From the NCBI RefSeq assembly GCF_038404985.1, contig NZ_JBBKBA010000003.1, positions 372,001-436,000 of the forward strand: DNA of 64,000 nt, written 5' to 3'. Shown here in pieces: positions 17,537 through 26,695 of this stretch. The DNA comes from Ferrovibrio sp. MS7 (GTDB lineage: Bacteria > Pseudomonadota > Alphaproteobacteria > Ferrovibrionales > Ferrovibrionaceae). Position 1 is the stretch's first letter. Every line of letters starts with the position of its first letter. The notes beneath the pieces are model-generated. The model worked only from the letters and a program-made list of their open reading frames with translations. It was not told the origin of the DNA and made no database searches. The position numbers and the translations under genes were made by a program.

Positions 17537-18223
17537 TTAATTATAATACGGTATCGCCGGAACCCCGGTCATGATGTGATGGAAGGCCAGGATAAGCGCA
17601 TAAAGCACTACAGTCACAGCAATATTGACCGTGCCAAGATCGTTGAACCTGAACCGCTGCCTTCCTTCCAGCACTGCGGCAAAAGGAATGATCGAGGTTT
17701 TTCCGATAAATACCTGCCAATCCTCGCCAAATTTGGCTGCCCGCTTGCGGTCGATGGAGACCATGCCGTTCAGCGCCGTGACCAGGAAGGCGCCGAAGAA
17801 AGCCCAAGCGGCGGCATCGCCATTGGCTACCATATGGCTGACCGCCCAGAGGCTGAAACCCCAGAGCATGGGGTGGCGCGTCACCTTGGTGAAGCCCAGT
17901 ACCGGCAGCGTGCCTTTCAGCAGCATGTCCGGGCCGGCGAGCGTCGGGTTGCTGGGACGCAGCGCGGCCACCAGGAACAGCAGGGCAACCGGCATCACCA
18001 GCAGCGGCACCACGGCGAGCGCCGGCGACGGCGCCCAGAATTCCACATAGGGCGCCCGGCCAAAGGCCCAGATGAGGAAGGCCAGTGACACCGCGCTGAG
18101 GCCGGAGAAGATGCCCCGGTAGCGTGCCTCCCCGATCCCGGCGATCAGTCCGGCGCGCAGCGGGCCTGCTACTATGACGTGCAAGGCCACCCAGGCGATG
18201 GCGGCGATGATGAGCAAGAGCAT
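17537..18223 (-). CDS. NnrU-family membrane protein
   Basis: An integral membrane protein of 228 residues, about six helices, matching the NnrU family first found beside denitrification genes. Recognisable segments are GIGEARYRGIFSGLSAVSLAFLIWAFGRAP in two halves and KVTRHPMLWGFSLWAVSHMVANGD, where the RHP motif is also typical of isoprenylcysteine methyltransferase-like folds. ATG 18223 is chosen because a strong AGGAGG lies just upstream; a start eight codons earlier would overlap the Sel1 gene. No nitrate, nitrite or NO reductase gene is nearby, so the link with denitrification is not supported here. Confidence 0.85.
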   Translation of the reverse strand: MLLLIIAAIAWVALHVIVAGPLRAGLIAGIGEARYRGIFSGLSAVSLAFLIWAFGRAPYVEFWAPSPALAVVPLLVMPVALLFLVAALRPSNPTLAGPDMLLKGTLPVLGFTKVTRHPMLWGFSLWAVSHMVANGDAAAWAFFGAFLVTALNGMVSIDRKRAAKFGEDWQVFIGKTSIIPFAAVLEGRQRFRFNDLGTVNIAVTVVLYALILAFHHIMTGVPAIPYYN

Positions 18224-18243
18224 GGGGGCCTCCTGACCGTGGA

Positions 18244-20046
18244 TCAATCTTCATCAGCCTGGGCGGCGGCGGCCTCGGCCAGCAGCGCCTGGGCCAGTTG
18301 CCGCGCCCGTGCCTGGGCTTCCGGCGCCGCGATCTGGCGCTCCAGCATGCGCCGGTTCGGCCCGGCCTCGGCCAGGCCGAGCCGTTCGGCCACCGCCCAA
18401 TGCGCCCAGGCCAGCACCGGATCGGCGGCCACACCCTCGCCCCGGTAATAGAAATCGCCAAGCACGAACAGCGCCTCGGCATTGCCGCGCCGCGCTGCCC
18501 GCTGCAGGAAATCCAGTGCCACTTTCGGGTCCTTCGGCACGCCTTCGCCGTTGAAGCTGTAGCGCGCCAGCAGGAACAGCGCCTCGGCATTGCCGGCCTC
18601 GGCGGCCTGGCGGTAGAGCCGGATCGCCAGCGCTGGATCGGGCGTCGCGCCACCCTCGCCGGCCTCGACATAGGCGGCATATTTGAACATCGCCCGGCTG
18701 GAACCGGCCTCGGCGGCGCGCTTGAACCAGACCAGGGCCTCGCGGGTATCGGGCTTCAGCCCGGCGAAACCGGCCTCATGCCACAGGCCAAGACGGAAGG
18801 CGGCGCGCGGCACCCCCTTCTCGGCCACGCCGCGCAGCACCGTCACGGCCCGCGCCGGATCGGCTGCCCGACCCTGGCCGAGCGCCAGATACATGGCGAA
18901 ATTGTTGGTCGCCGCCGGATGCTGCTGGGCAACCGCGCGTTCCCACCAGTCCATGCCCCGGGCTTCGTCGCGGCCGACGCCCTCGCCGTTGAAATAGGCC
19001 AGGGCCAGATGGTTCTGGGCATCGGCATCGCCGCCCTCGGCAGCCTGCGTCAGCCAGCGGATGCCGCCGGCCGGATCCGCCGGCCCACCGCGCCCGCGCA
19101 GCAGCATTTCGCCGAATTTGCCCATGCCGGGCACGAAGCCGGCTTCCGCCGACAGTTGATAGGCCGAGCGTGCCGATGCGGCATCGGGCGGGCCGAGGCG
19201 CGGGCTGTTGAGCAGCAGGCCGAGATTGTAGCCGGCAATCGCCGTCCCCTGGCTGAGCGCGCGGCGATACAAATCCGCCGCCTGGCGCGGATCGGCGGCA
19301 ACGCCGATGCCGAGGTCATAAAGCCGGGCGAGATCATTCGTGGCTGGACCATAACCGGCCTCGGCGGCCTGGCGCAGCAGCCTGGCGGCGCGCGGTGCAT
19401 CGGCCTTCAGGCCATTGCCGCCGGCCAATAGCAGGCCGGAAAAATACAGCGTTGCTTCCGGGTGGCCGCGCTCCACGGCCTGTTCCACCAGGGCCATGCC
19501 CTCGGGCACCCGGCCCTCGGCGATATCCAGCCGGCCGAGGCGGTAGCGGGCATTCAGCGCACCGCCGGCAACGGCCCGCGCCAGCATCTGGCGGGCTTCC
19601 GCCGCCTCGCCGCGCAGCAGCAGCAATTCCGCGAGATTGGCGGTGGCGGAGGCTTCCCCGCCCTCGCCGGCCTGGCGCAAAGCCTTCTCGGCGCCGACCA
19701 GGTCCTGCGGCCCGCCACTGCCGGAAAGCAGCATATAGCCATGGGCGCCGAGGCCCTTCACATGGCCCTGGGCCGCCGCGCGGCCAAACCAGGCCCGCGC
19801 CGCCGGCCAATCCGCCGGGCCACCGAGGCCGAACTGGTAATCCAGCCCCAACTGATACTGCGCTTCCGCCTCACCGGCCTCGGCGCGGCGCTGCAACTCG
19901 GGCCGCGCCGGCTGCACGCCGGTCGGCTTTTCCAGCGGCTGGCTGACCGGGGCATCCTGCACCCCGAGCGCCGCCCAGGCCGGCCCCCCCGCCTGCAAAC
20001 AGAAAACCAGCAGGGCGGCGGTACTAACGGTACTGAAAGACTTCAT
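18244..20046 (-). CDS. Secreted Sel1/TPR-like repeat protein
   Basis: A 600-residue periplasmic protein with a signal peptide (MKSFSTVSTAALLVFCLQAG, cleaved near PAWA) followed by about 13-14 Sel1-like repeats of 36 residues filling the rest of the chain. Each unit carries the A...G.A.A...L...Y..G.GV..D consensus, for example YNLGLLLNSP and AQNHLALAYFNGEGVGRDEARG. Sel1 arrays are protein-binding scaffolds. ATG 20046 overlaps the TGA of the small upstream gene (ATGA). Partner unknown. Confidence 0.85.
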   Translation of the reverse strand: MKSFSTVSTAALLVFCLQAGGPAWAALGVQDAPVSQPLEKPTGVQPARPELQRRAEAGEAEAQYQLGLDYQFGLGGPADWPAARAWFGRAAAQGHVKGLGAHGYMLLSGSGGPQDLVGAEKALRQAGEGGEASATANLAELLLLRGEAAEARQMLARAVAGGALNARYRLGRLDIAEGRVPEGMALVEQAVERGHPEATLYFSGLLLAGGNGLKADAPRAARLLRQAAEAGYGPATNDLARLYDLGIGVAADPRQAADLYRRALSQGTAIAGYNLGLLLNSPRLGPPDAASARSAYQLSAEAGFVPGMGKFGEMLLRGRGGPADPAGGIRWLTQAAEGGDADAQNHLALAYFNGEGVGRDEARGMDWWERAVAQQHPAATNNFAMYLALGQGRAADPARAVTVLRGVAEKGVPRAAFRLGLWHEAGFAGLKPDTREALVWFKRAAEAGSSRAMFKYAAYVEAGEGGATPDPALAIRLYRQAAEAGNAEALFLLARYSFNGEGVPKDPKVALDFLQRAARRGNAEALFVLGDFYYRGEGVAADPVLAWAHWAVAERLGLAEAGPNRRMLERQIAAPEAQARARQLAQALLAEAAAAQADED

Positions 20047-20348
20047 GCGACCCCGTCGTCGCGCAGCGCCTCGCGGCCTGCCTCGGTCAGCTTGCACACC
20101 ACCCAGTCGGGCTTGATCGGATTCTCGAACCATGGCTCGGCCCAGCCGGCGCGGATGCAGGATTTGATGGTCTGCAGGCTGATCTGCTGGCCATCGAGAT
20201 CGAACAACGGCAGCTTGCCGCCGGGCTGGCTCAGGCCTCGCTTGAGGTAGAGACGCTGTGCATGCGTGGTCTTGGTCACGGGTTCCGGCTCCACGGCCGC
20301 CACCGGCGGCTGGTAGTGACGCATCAATCTTACCACTTCACCCATCAT
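20043..20348 (-). CDS. Small conserved hypothetical protein
   Basis: A 101-residue protein of unknown function. The C-terminal 65 residues (LFDLDGQQISLQTIKSCIRAGWAEPWF..PIKPDWVVCKLTEAGREAL) look like a compact helix-strand domain reminiscent of a winged helix, with conserved Trp and Cys residues; I recall similar proteins in other Rhodospirillales. Start is ATG 20348 with AAGGGG upstream, ATG 20345 being equally possible. It is coupled to the Sel1 gene and divergent from the iron-type permease. Confidence 0.6.
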   Translation of the reverse strand: MMGEVVRLMRHYQPPVAAVEPEPVTKTTHAQRLYLKRGLSQPGGKLPLFDLDGQQISLQTIKSCIRAGWAEPWFENPIKPDWVVCKLTEAGREALRDDGVA

Positions 20349-20470
20349 ACATCCCCTTCGTCGGCTGCGGCCAAGGCAAAGACCGGCGCCCGGTTGATCC
20401 GGCCGGCCCCGCCCTTCCGACGCTGGCGCAAATCCTTTAAAGAAATACCAATTCAAACCAAGAAGATGCC

Positions 20471-22171
20471 GTGACCGAGGTTACCTTTTCACCGAATGCG
20501 GCCCCCCAGGGATTAGCCCGGCGCGGCCATGGCCGGCTGGCCTGGACGCTGTTCGCCGCCGTACTGGCCCTGCTGATCGCCGCCCCGCTGCTGGCGGTGC
20601 TGGCCAATCTCGGCCGGCCGACCCAGGGCGTGTTCGCGCATCTGGCCGCCACCGTGCTGCCGGAGATGCTGCTCAACACCGTGCTGCTGCTGTTTGGCGT
20701 CGGCCTCGGCTCGGCGCTGATCGGCGTCGGTTGCGCCTGGGCGGTGACGATGATCGAATTTCCCGGCCGGCGCCTGTTGAGCTGGCTGCTGTTCCTGCCG
20801 CTGGCGATCCCGGGCTATGTCTCGGCCTTCGTCTATGGCGAGTTGATGCAGTTCGCCGGCCCGGTGCAGACCGCCGTGCGCCAAACCTTTGGCTGGAGCC
20901 GGGGCGATTACTGGTTTCCCGATGTGATGACCTTGGGCGGCGTCACCGCGCTGCTGACGCTGGCCTTCTATCCCTATGTCTACATGCTGGCCCGCACGGC
21001 GTTTCAGGATCAGTCGGTCTGCGTGCTGGAAGTCGGCCGCACGCTCGGCATCCGGCCCTGGGGCCGCTTCTGGCGCATCGCGCTGCCACTGGCCCGGCCG
21101 ATGATTGCCGGCGGCATCGCCCTGGTGCTGATGGAGACGCTCGCTGAATTCGGCGCCGTCAGTTATTTCGGCGTGCCCACCTTCACCACCGCGATCTACC
21201 GCACATGGTTCGGCATGGGCAATCCGGTGGCGGCGGCACAGCTTGCCGGCATGCTGATGCTGTTCGTGCTTGGCGCGGTGATGCTGGAGCGTATCAGCCG
21301 CCAGGCCAAACGCTTCCACCACACCTCGGCGCGCACCCGGCCGCTGAAACTGCACCGGCCCACACCGCTGCTGGCCGTCCTCACCCTGCTGCTCTGCGCT
21401 CTGCCGGTGCTGCTTGGCTTCCTGCTGCCGGCTGGCCGGCTGCTCTATCTCGCCATCACCGAGGGGGACTCGCTCGGCTCCGCCCGCCTGCTCGGCTTCG
21501 CCCTCAACAGCTTCATGCTGTCTGGCCTGGCGGCGCTGCTGCTGGTCAGCCTCGGCCTGTTGCTCGCTTATGCCCAGCGCTTGGCGCCGGGCCGGCTGCT
21601 TTCCTGGCTGGGGCAATTCGCCACCATGGGTTATGCCGTGCCCGGCTCGGTGATTGCCATCGGCATCCTGCTGCCACTGGCCAGCCTGGATCACACCTTG
21701 AATACCTGGATGCAGCGGCTGTTCGGCCATGCGCCCGGGCTGCTGCTGTCTGGCACCCTTCTCGCCTTGCTCTATGCCTATGTGGTGCGCTTCATGGCTG
21801 TCACTCACAGCACCATGGATGGCGGCCTGCACCGCATCCGGCCGAGCCTGGATCAAGCAGCGCGCGTGCTGGGCGAAAGCCCGTTCGGCGTGGTGCGCCG
21901 GGTGCATGCACCGCTGCTGCGCGGCAGCCTGTTTACCGCCGCGCTGCTCGCCTTCGTGGATGTGCTGAAGGAACTGCCGGCGACGCTGATCGTGCGGCCG
22001 TTTGATTTCGACACCCTGGCAGTGCGCGTCTACCAGCTTTCCAGCGACGAACGGCTGAGCGAAGCCTCGACCGGCGCGCTGATCATCGTTGCCGCCGGGC
22101 TGCTGCCCGTGCTGTGGCTCAATGCCGCCCTGGCAGGTTCCCGCCCAGGCCAAGAACAGGACACCCCATGA
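20471..22171 (+). CDS. Fe(III)-type ABC transporter permease, fused double permease (FbpB/SfuB)
   Basis: An inner-membrane permease of 566 residues made of two fused six-helix BPD domains, as in FbpB, SfuB and FutB. Each half has an EAA-type loop: ARTLGIRPWGRFWRIALPLARPMI in the first and ARVLGESPFGVVRRVHAPLLRGSL in the second. Start is GTG 20471; no ATG is available in frame nearby. A matching Fe(III) binding protein lies 7 kb away at 29119-30168, but no FbpC-type ATPase gene of this family is present in the window. Its stop overlaps the next gene (ATGA). Confidence 0.85.
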   Translation: MTEVTFSPNAAPQGLARRGHGRLAWTLFAAVLALLIAAPLLAVLANLGRPTQGVFAHLAATVLPEMLLNTVLLLFGVGLGSALIGVGCAWAVTMIEFPGRRLLSWLLFLPLAIPGYVSAFVYGELMQFAGPVQTAVRQTFGWSRGDYWFPDVMTLGGVTALLTLAFYPYVYMLARTAFQDQSVCVLEVGRTLGIRPWGRFWRIALPLARPMIAGGIALVLMETLAEFGAVSYFGVPTFTTAIYRTWFGMGNPVAAAQLAGMLMLFVLGAVMLERISRQAKRFHHTSARTRPLKLHRPTPLLAVLTLLLCALPVLLGFLLPAGRLLYLAITEGDSLGSARLLGFALNSFMLSGLAALLLVSLGLLLAYAQRLAPGRLLSWLGQFATMGYAVPGSVIAIGILLPLASLDHTLNTWMQRLFGHAPGLLLSGTLLALLYAYVVRFMAVTHSTMDGGLHRIRPSLDQAARVLGESPFGVVRRVHAPLLRGSLFTAALLAFVDVLKELPATLIVRPFDFDTLAVRVYQLSSDERLSEASTGALIIVAAGLLPVLWLNAALAGSRPGQEQDTP

Positions 22172-23712
22172 CCAAACCCAGCGACATGCTGCTGCAGCAA
22201 TCCGGCATCGGCGGCGACGTTACCGTGCCGGTGGCATTCGACCTGCTCAACAAGGGCGAAGTGGAACTGGCCAACGCCGCTTTCACGCGCATCCTGCAGA
22301 AACAGCCGCGCTCGGCGGAGGCGCTGTTCGGCCTCGGCCAGATCGCGCAGCGGCGCGGCGACCTCAAGGAAGCCGCACAGTTTTACAGCCGCGCCGTGCA
22401 GGCCAACCGTTCGCTGATCGAGCCGCATATGGCATTGGGCAACGTGTTTCAGGCCATGGGCCGGCTGAGCCAGGCCTATAGCGCCTACAAGGAAGGCCTT
22501 TCCGTGGCGCCCGGCTACGCGCCGCTGCATTTCAATATCGGCGTTTGCCTGCGCCGCATGGGCGACCATGATACCGGCATCGCGGCGCTGAAGAATGCCG
22601 TGAAGCTGCAGCCGGACCACGTGATGGCGCTGTTCAGCCTGGGCAATGCCTACCGCGACCGCGAAGATGCCGCCAGCGCCGAGCAGTATTACCGCGAAGC
22701 CGTGCGCCTGCGCCCCGACTATGCCGACGCGCAATGCAATCTCGGCGGCCTGCTGGCGCAGCGCAAGGCGCATGAGGAAGCCGCCGCCTGCTTCGATGCC
22801 GCTTTGCGCGCGGTGCCGAACCATTTCGTGGCGCTGAAGAACCGCTCGCTGTCGCTGTTCCAGCTTGGCCGCTACGAGGAAGGCGCGCTGAATGCCGCCG
22901 CCGCGCTGAAGCAGCAGCCGGACGACATGATGCTGCATTACCATATGGGCGAAATGATCTACGGCCTGATGCGCAGCGGCAATGTGGAGACCGCGCGCCG
23001 CCATGCCCGCGAATGGGCGGCAGCGTATCCCGACAACAGCGTGGCACAGCATATGGCCGCCGCCGCGATGGGCGAAGGCGCCCCGAGCCGCGCCGACGAC
23101 GCCTATGTGCGCGAAACCTTCGACCGCTTCTCCGCCGATTTCGAGAAGGTGCTGGGCGGCCTGGAATATCGCGCGCCGCAATTGCTGGAAGCCGCCATTG
23201 CCGCCCGCATCGGCGACCGCCGCGGCCTAAGCATCCTGGATGCCGGCTGCGGCACCGGGCTATGCGCGCCGCTGCTGAAGCCGCGCGCCGACAAACTGAT
23301 CGGCGTGGACTTGAGCGGTGGCATGCTGGCGAAGGCCGAGGGGCGCGGCTATGACGCGCTGCATGAAGCCGAACTTGGCGCCTTCCTGCGCGGCACGCCG
23401 GACCGCTACGACCTCACTGTCGCCGCCGACGTGTTCTGCTATTTCGGCGACCTGGCGCCGCTGCTGGCCGATCTGGCGCCGCGCATGACGCAAGGCGCCC
23501 TGCTGGCTTTCACCGTCGAGCGCATCGACGGCGAGGCGCCGGCGGGGGGCTATCGCCTCAATCCCACCGGCCGCTATGCCCATGCCGGCAGCTATCTGCA
23601 GAACGTGCTGGCGCAACACGGCTTCACCGAATTGCAGATGCAGGAAGATGCCGCGCGCGTCGAAATGGGCGTGCCGGTGCCCTGCTATGTGGTGACCGCG
23701 CTGAAGGCCTAA
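22168..23712 (+). CDS. TPR protein fused to a SAM-dependent methyltransferase
   Basis: A 514-residue two-part protein. Residues 20-290 hold about seven tetratricopeptide repeats (SAEALFGLGQIAQRRGDLKEAAQFYSRAV in two pieces, then similar units). Residues 320-510 form a class I methyltransferase with motif I ILDAGCGTGLCAPLLK (about 355-370) and IGVDLSGGMLAKAE. The start overlaps the permease stop. No signal peptide is visible, so it is cytoplasmic. Similar TPR-methyltransferases are known from Rhodospirillales and other bacteria, some linked to glycan or protein modification; substrate unknown. Confidence 0.85.
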   Translation: MTKPSDMLLQQSGIGGDVTVPVAFDLLNKGEVELANAAFTRILQKQPRSAEALFGLGQIAQRRGDLKEAAQFYSRAVQANRSLIEPHMALGNVFQAMGRLSQAYSAYKEGLSVAPGYAPLHFNIGVCLRRMGDHDTGIAALKNAVKLQPDHVMALFSLGNAYRDREDAASAEQYYREAVRLRPDYADAQCNLGGLLAQRKAHEEAAACFDAALRAVPNHFVALKNRSLSLFQLGRYEEGALNAAAALKQQPDDMMLHYHMGEMIYGLMRSGNVETARRHAREWAAAYPDNSVAQHMAAAAMGEGAPSRADDAYVRETFDRFSADFEKVLGGLEYRAPQLLEAAIAARIGDRRGLSILDAGCGTGLCAPLLKPRADKLIGVDLSGGMLAKAEGRGYDALHEAELGAFLRGTPDRYDLTVAADVFCYFGDLAPLLADLAPRMTQGALLAFTVERIDGEAPAGGYRLNPTGRYAHAGSYLQNVLAQHGFTELQMQEDAARVEMGVPVPCYVVTALKA

Positions 23713-23716
23713 ACCG

Positions 23717-24091
23717 TCAGGCGGCGCCGCGCGGCACCAGGCGCACGGGCGGCTCGCCCTGCTCCAATGCCTCGGCCTCAATCATGCCGGCGAGATGCAC
23801 TTCCTGCACGCAATCGCATTGCCCGGTGGCGACGCGGGCGCGGGAATACCATTTCTTCACATCGTCCATCATGGCTTCCATGAGGCGCTTGCGCATATCC
23901 CGCTCCGGCCATTCGGCGATCAGCCAGGCCAGCATCGCCTCATCGAGGAACATGTTGCCGAGATCGGCCGGATCGACGCCAAGCTGCATGGATTCGGCGC
24001 GTGCCTTGGCCAGTATCGCCACCGCCCGGCGGCGGCGCTCGGCGGCATCATTATCATTGTTCGGGATGGTAGCAGTGTCAGAGGGCGACAT
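23717..24091 (-). CDS. Hypothetical protein
   Basis: A 124-residue protein with no family I can name. It is mostly helical and acidic, with a basic patch AERRRRAVAILAKARAES and a short Cys pair in GQCDCVQEVH that might bind metal. ATG 24091 lies inside the end of the upstream permease gene (14-bp overlap), so it is probably the last gene of the IclR-amidohydrolase-ABC unit. Its 3' end almost abuts the convergent methyltransferase gene. Confidence 0.55.
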   Translation of the reverse strand: MSPSDTATIPNNDNDAAERRRRAVAILAKARAESMQLGVDPADLGNMFLDEAMLAWLIAEWPERDMRKRLMEAMMDDVKKWYSRARVATGQCDCVQEVHLAGMIEAEALEQGEPPVRLVPRGAA

Positions 24092-24839
24092 TGTTATCCG
24101 GCCTCCAGTGGTTGAAGCGGCGTTCCAGCAGCTTGACGATTTCGGTGAGGGTGATGCCGAGTGCCGCCAGCGACAGCACCACGACGAAGACATAATCGGT
24201 GGCGAACTGGTTGCCGTAATTGGTCAGCATGAAGCCCATGCCGGCGATGCCGAGGAACATCTGCGCCACGATCATGCCGATGATCGCCTGGCCAATGCCC
24301 AGCCGGAGGCCGGACATGATGAACGGCACGCTGCCCGGAATGATCACGGAAAAGAAAAGCTGCCGTTCGTTGGCGCCGAAGGAATAGGCCGTTTCCAGCA
24401 GCCGGGCCTCGATATTCTTCACCCCGGCATAGGTGCTGAGCAGGATCGGGAACACGGTGGTGCCGAACACCACCACGATCTGCGCCTGCACGCCGAGGCC
24501 GGCCCAGACGATGATCAGCGGGATCAGGGCGATACGCGGCACCACGTAAAGCGCGCTGACATAAGGATCGAGCAGGTATTCCAGGGTGCGGAAGCGGCCC
24601 ATCAGCAGCCCGACCGGAATGCCGATGACGATGGCCGAGACGAAGCCGGCAGTGGTGACACCGAGACTGACCAGCACCGCCATGGGCAATTCGCCCGACG
24701 AGATAGTGGTGGCGAAAGCCTTGGCGATCTTCACCGGCGTGGACAGGAAGATCGGGTTGATATTGCTGCCGACGATCTGCCAGGCGGCCAGCACCACCAG
24801 CAGCGACAGGCCACGCAAAGCCCATTTGTTGCTCAGCAT
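24078..24839 (-). CDS. ABC transporter permease (SsuC/TauC/NMT1-associated type)
   Basis: Inner-membrane permease of 253 residues with six helices. The N-terminal LRGLSLLVVLAAWQIVGSNINPIFLSTPVKI, in two segments, is typical of the nitrate/sulfonate/taurine group, and the coupling loop is in VKNIEARLLETAYSFGANERQLFFSVIIPGS. It follows the ATPase gene by 1 bp and precedes a small unknown gene. The group imports taurine, sulfonates, nitrate or pyrimidine precursors; ligand unclear here. Confidence 0.88.
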   Translation of the reverse strand: MLSNKWALRGLSLLVVLAAWQIVGSNINPIFLSTPVKIAKAFATTISSGELPMAVLVSLGVTTAGFVSAIVIGIPVGLLMGRFRTLEYLLDPYVSALYVVPRIALIPLIIVWAGLGVQAQIVVVFGTTVFPILLSTYAGVKNIEARLLETAYSFGANERQLFFSVIIPGSVPFIMSGLRLGIGQAIIGMIVAQMFLGIAGMGFMLTNYGNQFATDYVFVVVLSLAALGITLTEIVKLLERRFNHWRPDNNVAL

Positions 24840-24840
24840 C

Positions 24841-25665
24841 TTACGCCTCGCTTGCGGTTTCGCCGGCGCTGCCGCGCTGGCCGAAGAGATGGTCGCGCAG
24901 CCGCTTGCGCAGGCGGGCGAATTCCGGCTCGGCGCGCACATCGTAATTCCAGCGCGGTTTCGGGAACGGCACCTCGATGATCTCACGGATGCCGGCAGGA
25001 CGCCCGCCCAGCACCACGATACGGTCGGAGAGGTAGATCGCCTCGTCGATATGGTGCGTCACGAACAGCACCGTCTTGCGCGTCTTTTCGACAATGCGCA
25101 GCAGTTCATCCCAGAGAAATTCCGCCGTCTGCGCATCCAGGCTGCCGAACGGCTCGTCCATCAGCAGGATCGCCGGATCGGTGGCCAACGCACGGGCGAT
25201 GCCGACGCGCTGCTGCATGCCGCCGGAAAGCTCGTGCGGAAAGGCATGGCCGTGATCGCCCAAGCCCACCAGGCGCACGAACTGTTCGGCACGCTCACGC
25301 CGGGCAGCGCGGGATTCGCCCTGCAACTCCAGCCCGAGCTCGACATTCTGCAGCACGTTGCGCCAGGGAAACAGATTGATCTGCTGGAACACCACGCTGC
25401 GGTCGCGGCCCGGGCGTGTCACCGCCCGGCCATCGATCTCGACCGTGCCGGCATTGGCCTGCGCCAGACCGGCAACGATGCGCAGCAGCGTGGTCTTGCC
25501 CGAGCCACTGGCACCGATGATGCTGATGAACTCATTCTCCCGCACGTCAAGGTTGACGCCGTCAAGGATCGTCGCCTGCCCCGCGTCCTGTTGCTGGCCG
25601 CGGCGCAGGGGAAAACTCTTGCCGACGCCCTTGAGACGCAGGCGCGGTACGCCAGCAGCGGCCAT
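24841..25665 (-). CDS. ABC transporter ATP-binding protein (SsuB/TauB type)
   Basis: ATPase of 274 residues. Walker A GASGSGKTT near residue 50, Q-loop FQQINLFPWRNV, signature LSGGMQQRVGIARALA, Walker B ILLMDEPFGSLD, and switch VTHHIDEAIYLSDRI all match the nitrate/sulfonate/taurine group. ATG 25665 shares a base with the TGA of the binding-protein gene, indicating coupling. An upstream start at 25719 would lie inside that gene and adds no homologous sequence. Confidence 0.9.
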   Translation of the reverse strand: MAAAGVPRLRLKGVGKSFPLRRGQQQDAGQATILDGVNLDVRENEFISIIGASGSGKTTLLRIVAGLAQANAGTVEIDGRAVTRPGRDRSVVFQQINLFPWRNVLQNVELGLELQGESRAARRERAEQFVRLVGLGDHGHAFPHELSGGMQQRVGIARALATDPAILLMDEPFGSLDAQTAEFLWDELLRIVEKTRKTVLFVTHHIDEAIYLSDRIVVLGGRPAGIREIIEVPFPKPRWNYDVRAEPEFARLRKRLRDHLFGQRGSAGETASEA

Positions 25666-26672
25666 CAGACCGTCCCCAGCTTCGCAACCGCACGGGCGAC
25701 ATGGCCGGTGACGGCCCATTTGTCAAAATCGACGGGGCCGGAAATGACGCCGTAGCGCACCATGTCGGCCACGGTTTCGTCGCCGGCGGTCTTGTTCAGC
25801 AGCGCGTCATTCGGATCCCACGGACCGGTTTTGAGCAGGATGTCGTAGGAACGCGAGATCACATCCGGTGTCATCGGCGCCAGCGGCGGCGGTGCATAGG
25901 ACATGAATTGCTGCTTGTTCAGCGCCTCGCGGGTGGAAAGCAGATGCGCACGCACGATGGCATCGGCGGTTTCCGGATTCTTCTCCAGGAAATCGCGCTT
26001 GGCCCAGAAGGCCTTGAAGATGGTGTTCTTCAGGCCGTCGAATGGCGCCGGCACCAGATCGAACGATCCCTTCTCCATCAGGTCGAGCGCCTGGCCGACC
26101 TGGAACATCGCCGCCTTCACGGCGCCCGAGATCATGGCATTGGCACGGCCGGCGCCGCCGCCAACAACACGCCACTGCACCTTGGTGGGATCGGCGCCCT
26201 GGGAGCGCATCATCATCACCAGCAGGTAATAGGTGGAATCGACCAGCGAGATGACGCCGACTTCCTGGCCCTCGAGCTGCTTCAGGCTGGTGATACCCTT
26301 GGCCGCCACCGGCACCAGATAGGGCCGCGCGCCGGAGGCCAGACAGAAGACGCGGATATCCTGGTTCTGCAGCACAGCGGCCAGGCCGGAACCGAGCGTG
26401 GAAATGCCGACCTCGGCCTCGCCAACCAGAACCGCCTGGATGGCGCGCACCGCGCCAGGCACATAGGTGACGCTGGTCTGGTAGGCGCCTTCCTTGGGCA
26501 GGAAGACCTCGAAGGTGCGCACATCGGGCAGCGACAGGATATCCAGCGTGGTGCCATTGGCGACACGCACCTGCTTGGCCTGCGCCCAGGCTTTCGGAGT
26601 AAGCGACGGCACGACGCTGGAGAACGCGCCAAGCGCGCTGGCGGCAAGGAAAGAACGGCGGTTGATGATCAT
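25665..26672 (-). CDS. NMT1/SsuA-type ABC substrate-binding protein, Tat signal
   Basis: Periplasmic binding protein of 335 residues with a Tat-type signal peptide (NRRSFLAASALGAF, cleavage near KAWAQA). The mature chain has NMT1/THI5-like features, including a conserved VVGGGAGRANAMISGAVKAAM segment. ATG 26672 is preceded by AGGAGAGG. Relatives bind sulfonates, nitrate, pyrimidine precursors of thiamine or phthalate-like compounds. Because the gene sits right after a cyclic amidohydrolase, an amide-ring compound such as a hydantoin or dihydropyrimidine is a reasonable guess, not shown. Confidence 0.85.
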   Translation of the reverse strand: MIINRRSFLAASALGAFSSVVPSLTPKAWAQAKQVRVANGTTLDILSLPDVRTFEVFLPKEGAYQTSVTYVPGAVRAIQAVLVGEAEVGISTLGSGLAAVLQNQDIRVFCLASGARPYLVPVAAKGITSLKQLEGQEVGVISLVDSTYYLLVMMMRSQGADPTKVQWRVVGGGAGRANAMISGAVKAAMFQVGQALDLMEKGSFDLVPAPFDGLKNTIFKAFWAKRDFLEKNPETADAIVRAHLLSTREALNKQQFMSYAPPPLAPMTPDVISRSYDILLKTGPWDPNDALLNKTAGDETVADMVRYGVISGPVDFDKWAVTGHVARAVAKLGTV

Positions 26673-26695
26673 GGACCTCTCCTGTCTGCTATTCA

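Noticed and set aside
17537-18223. NnrU as evidence of a denitrification cluster
   Set aside because: No nitrite, NO or N2O reductase or NnrR gene is present in the window.
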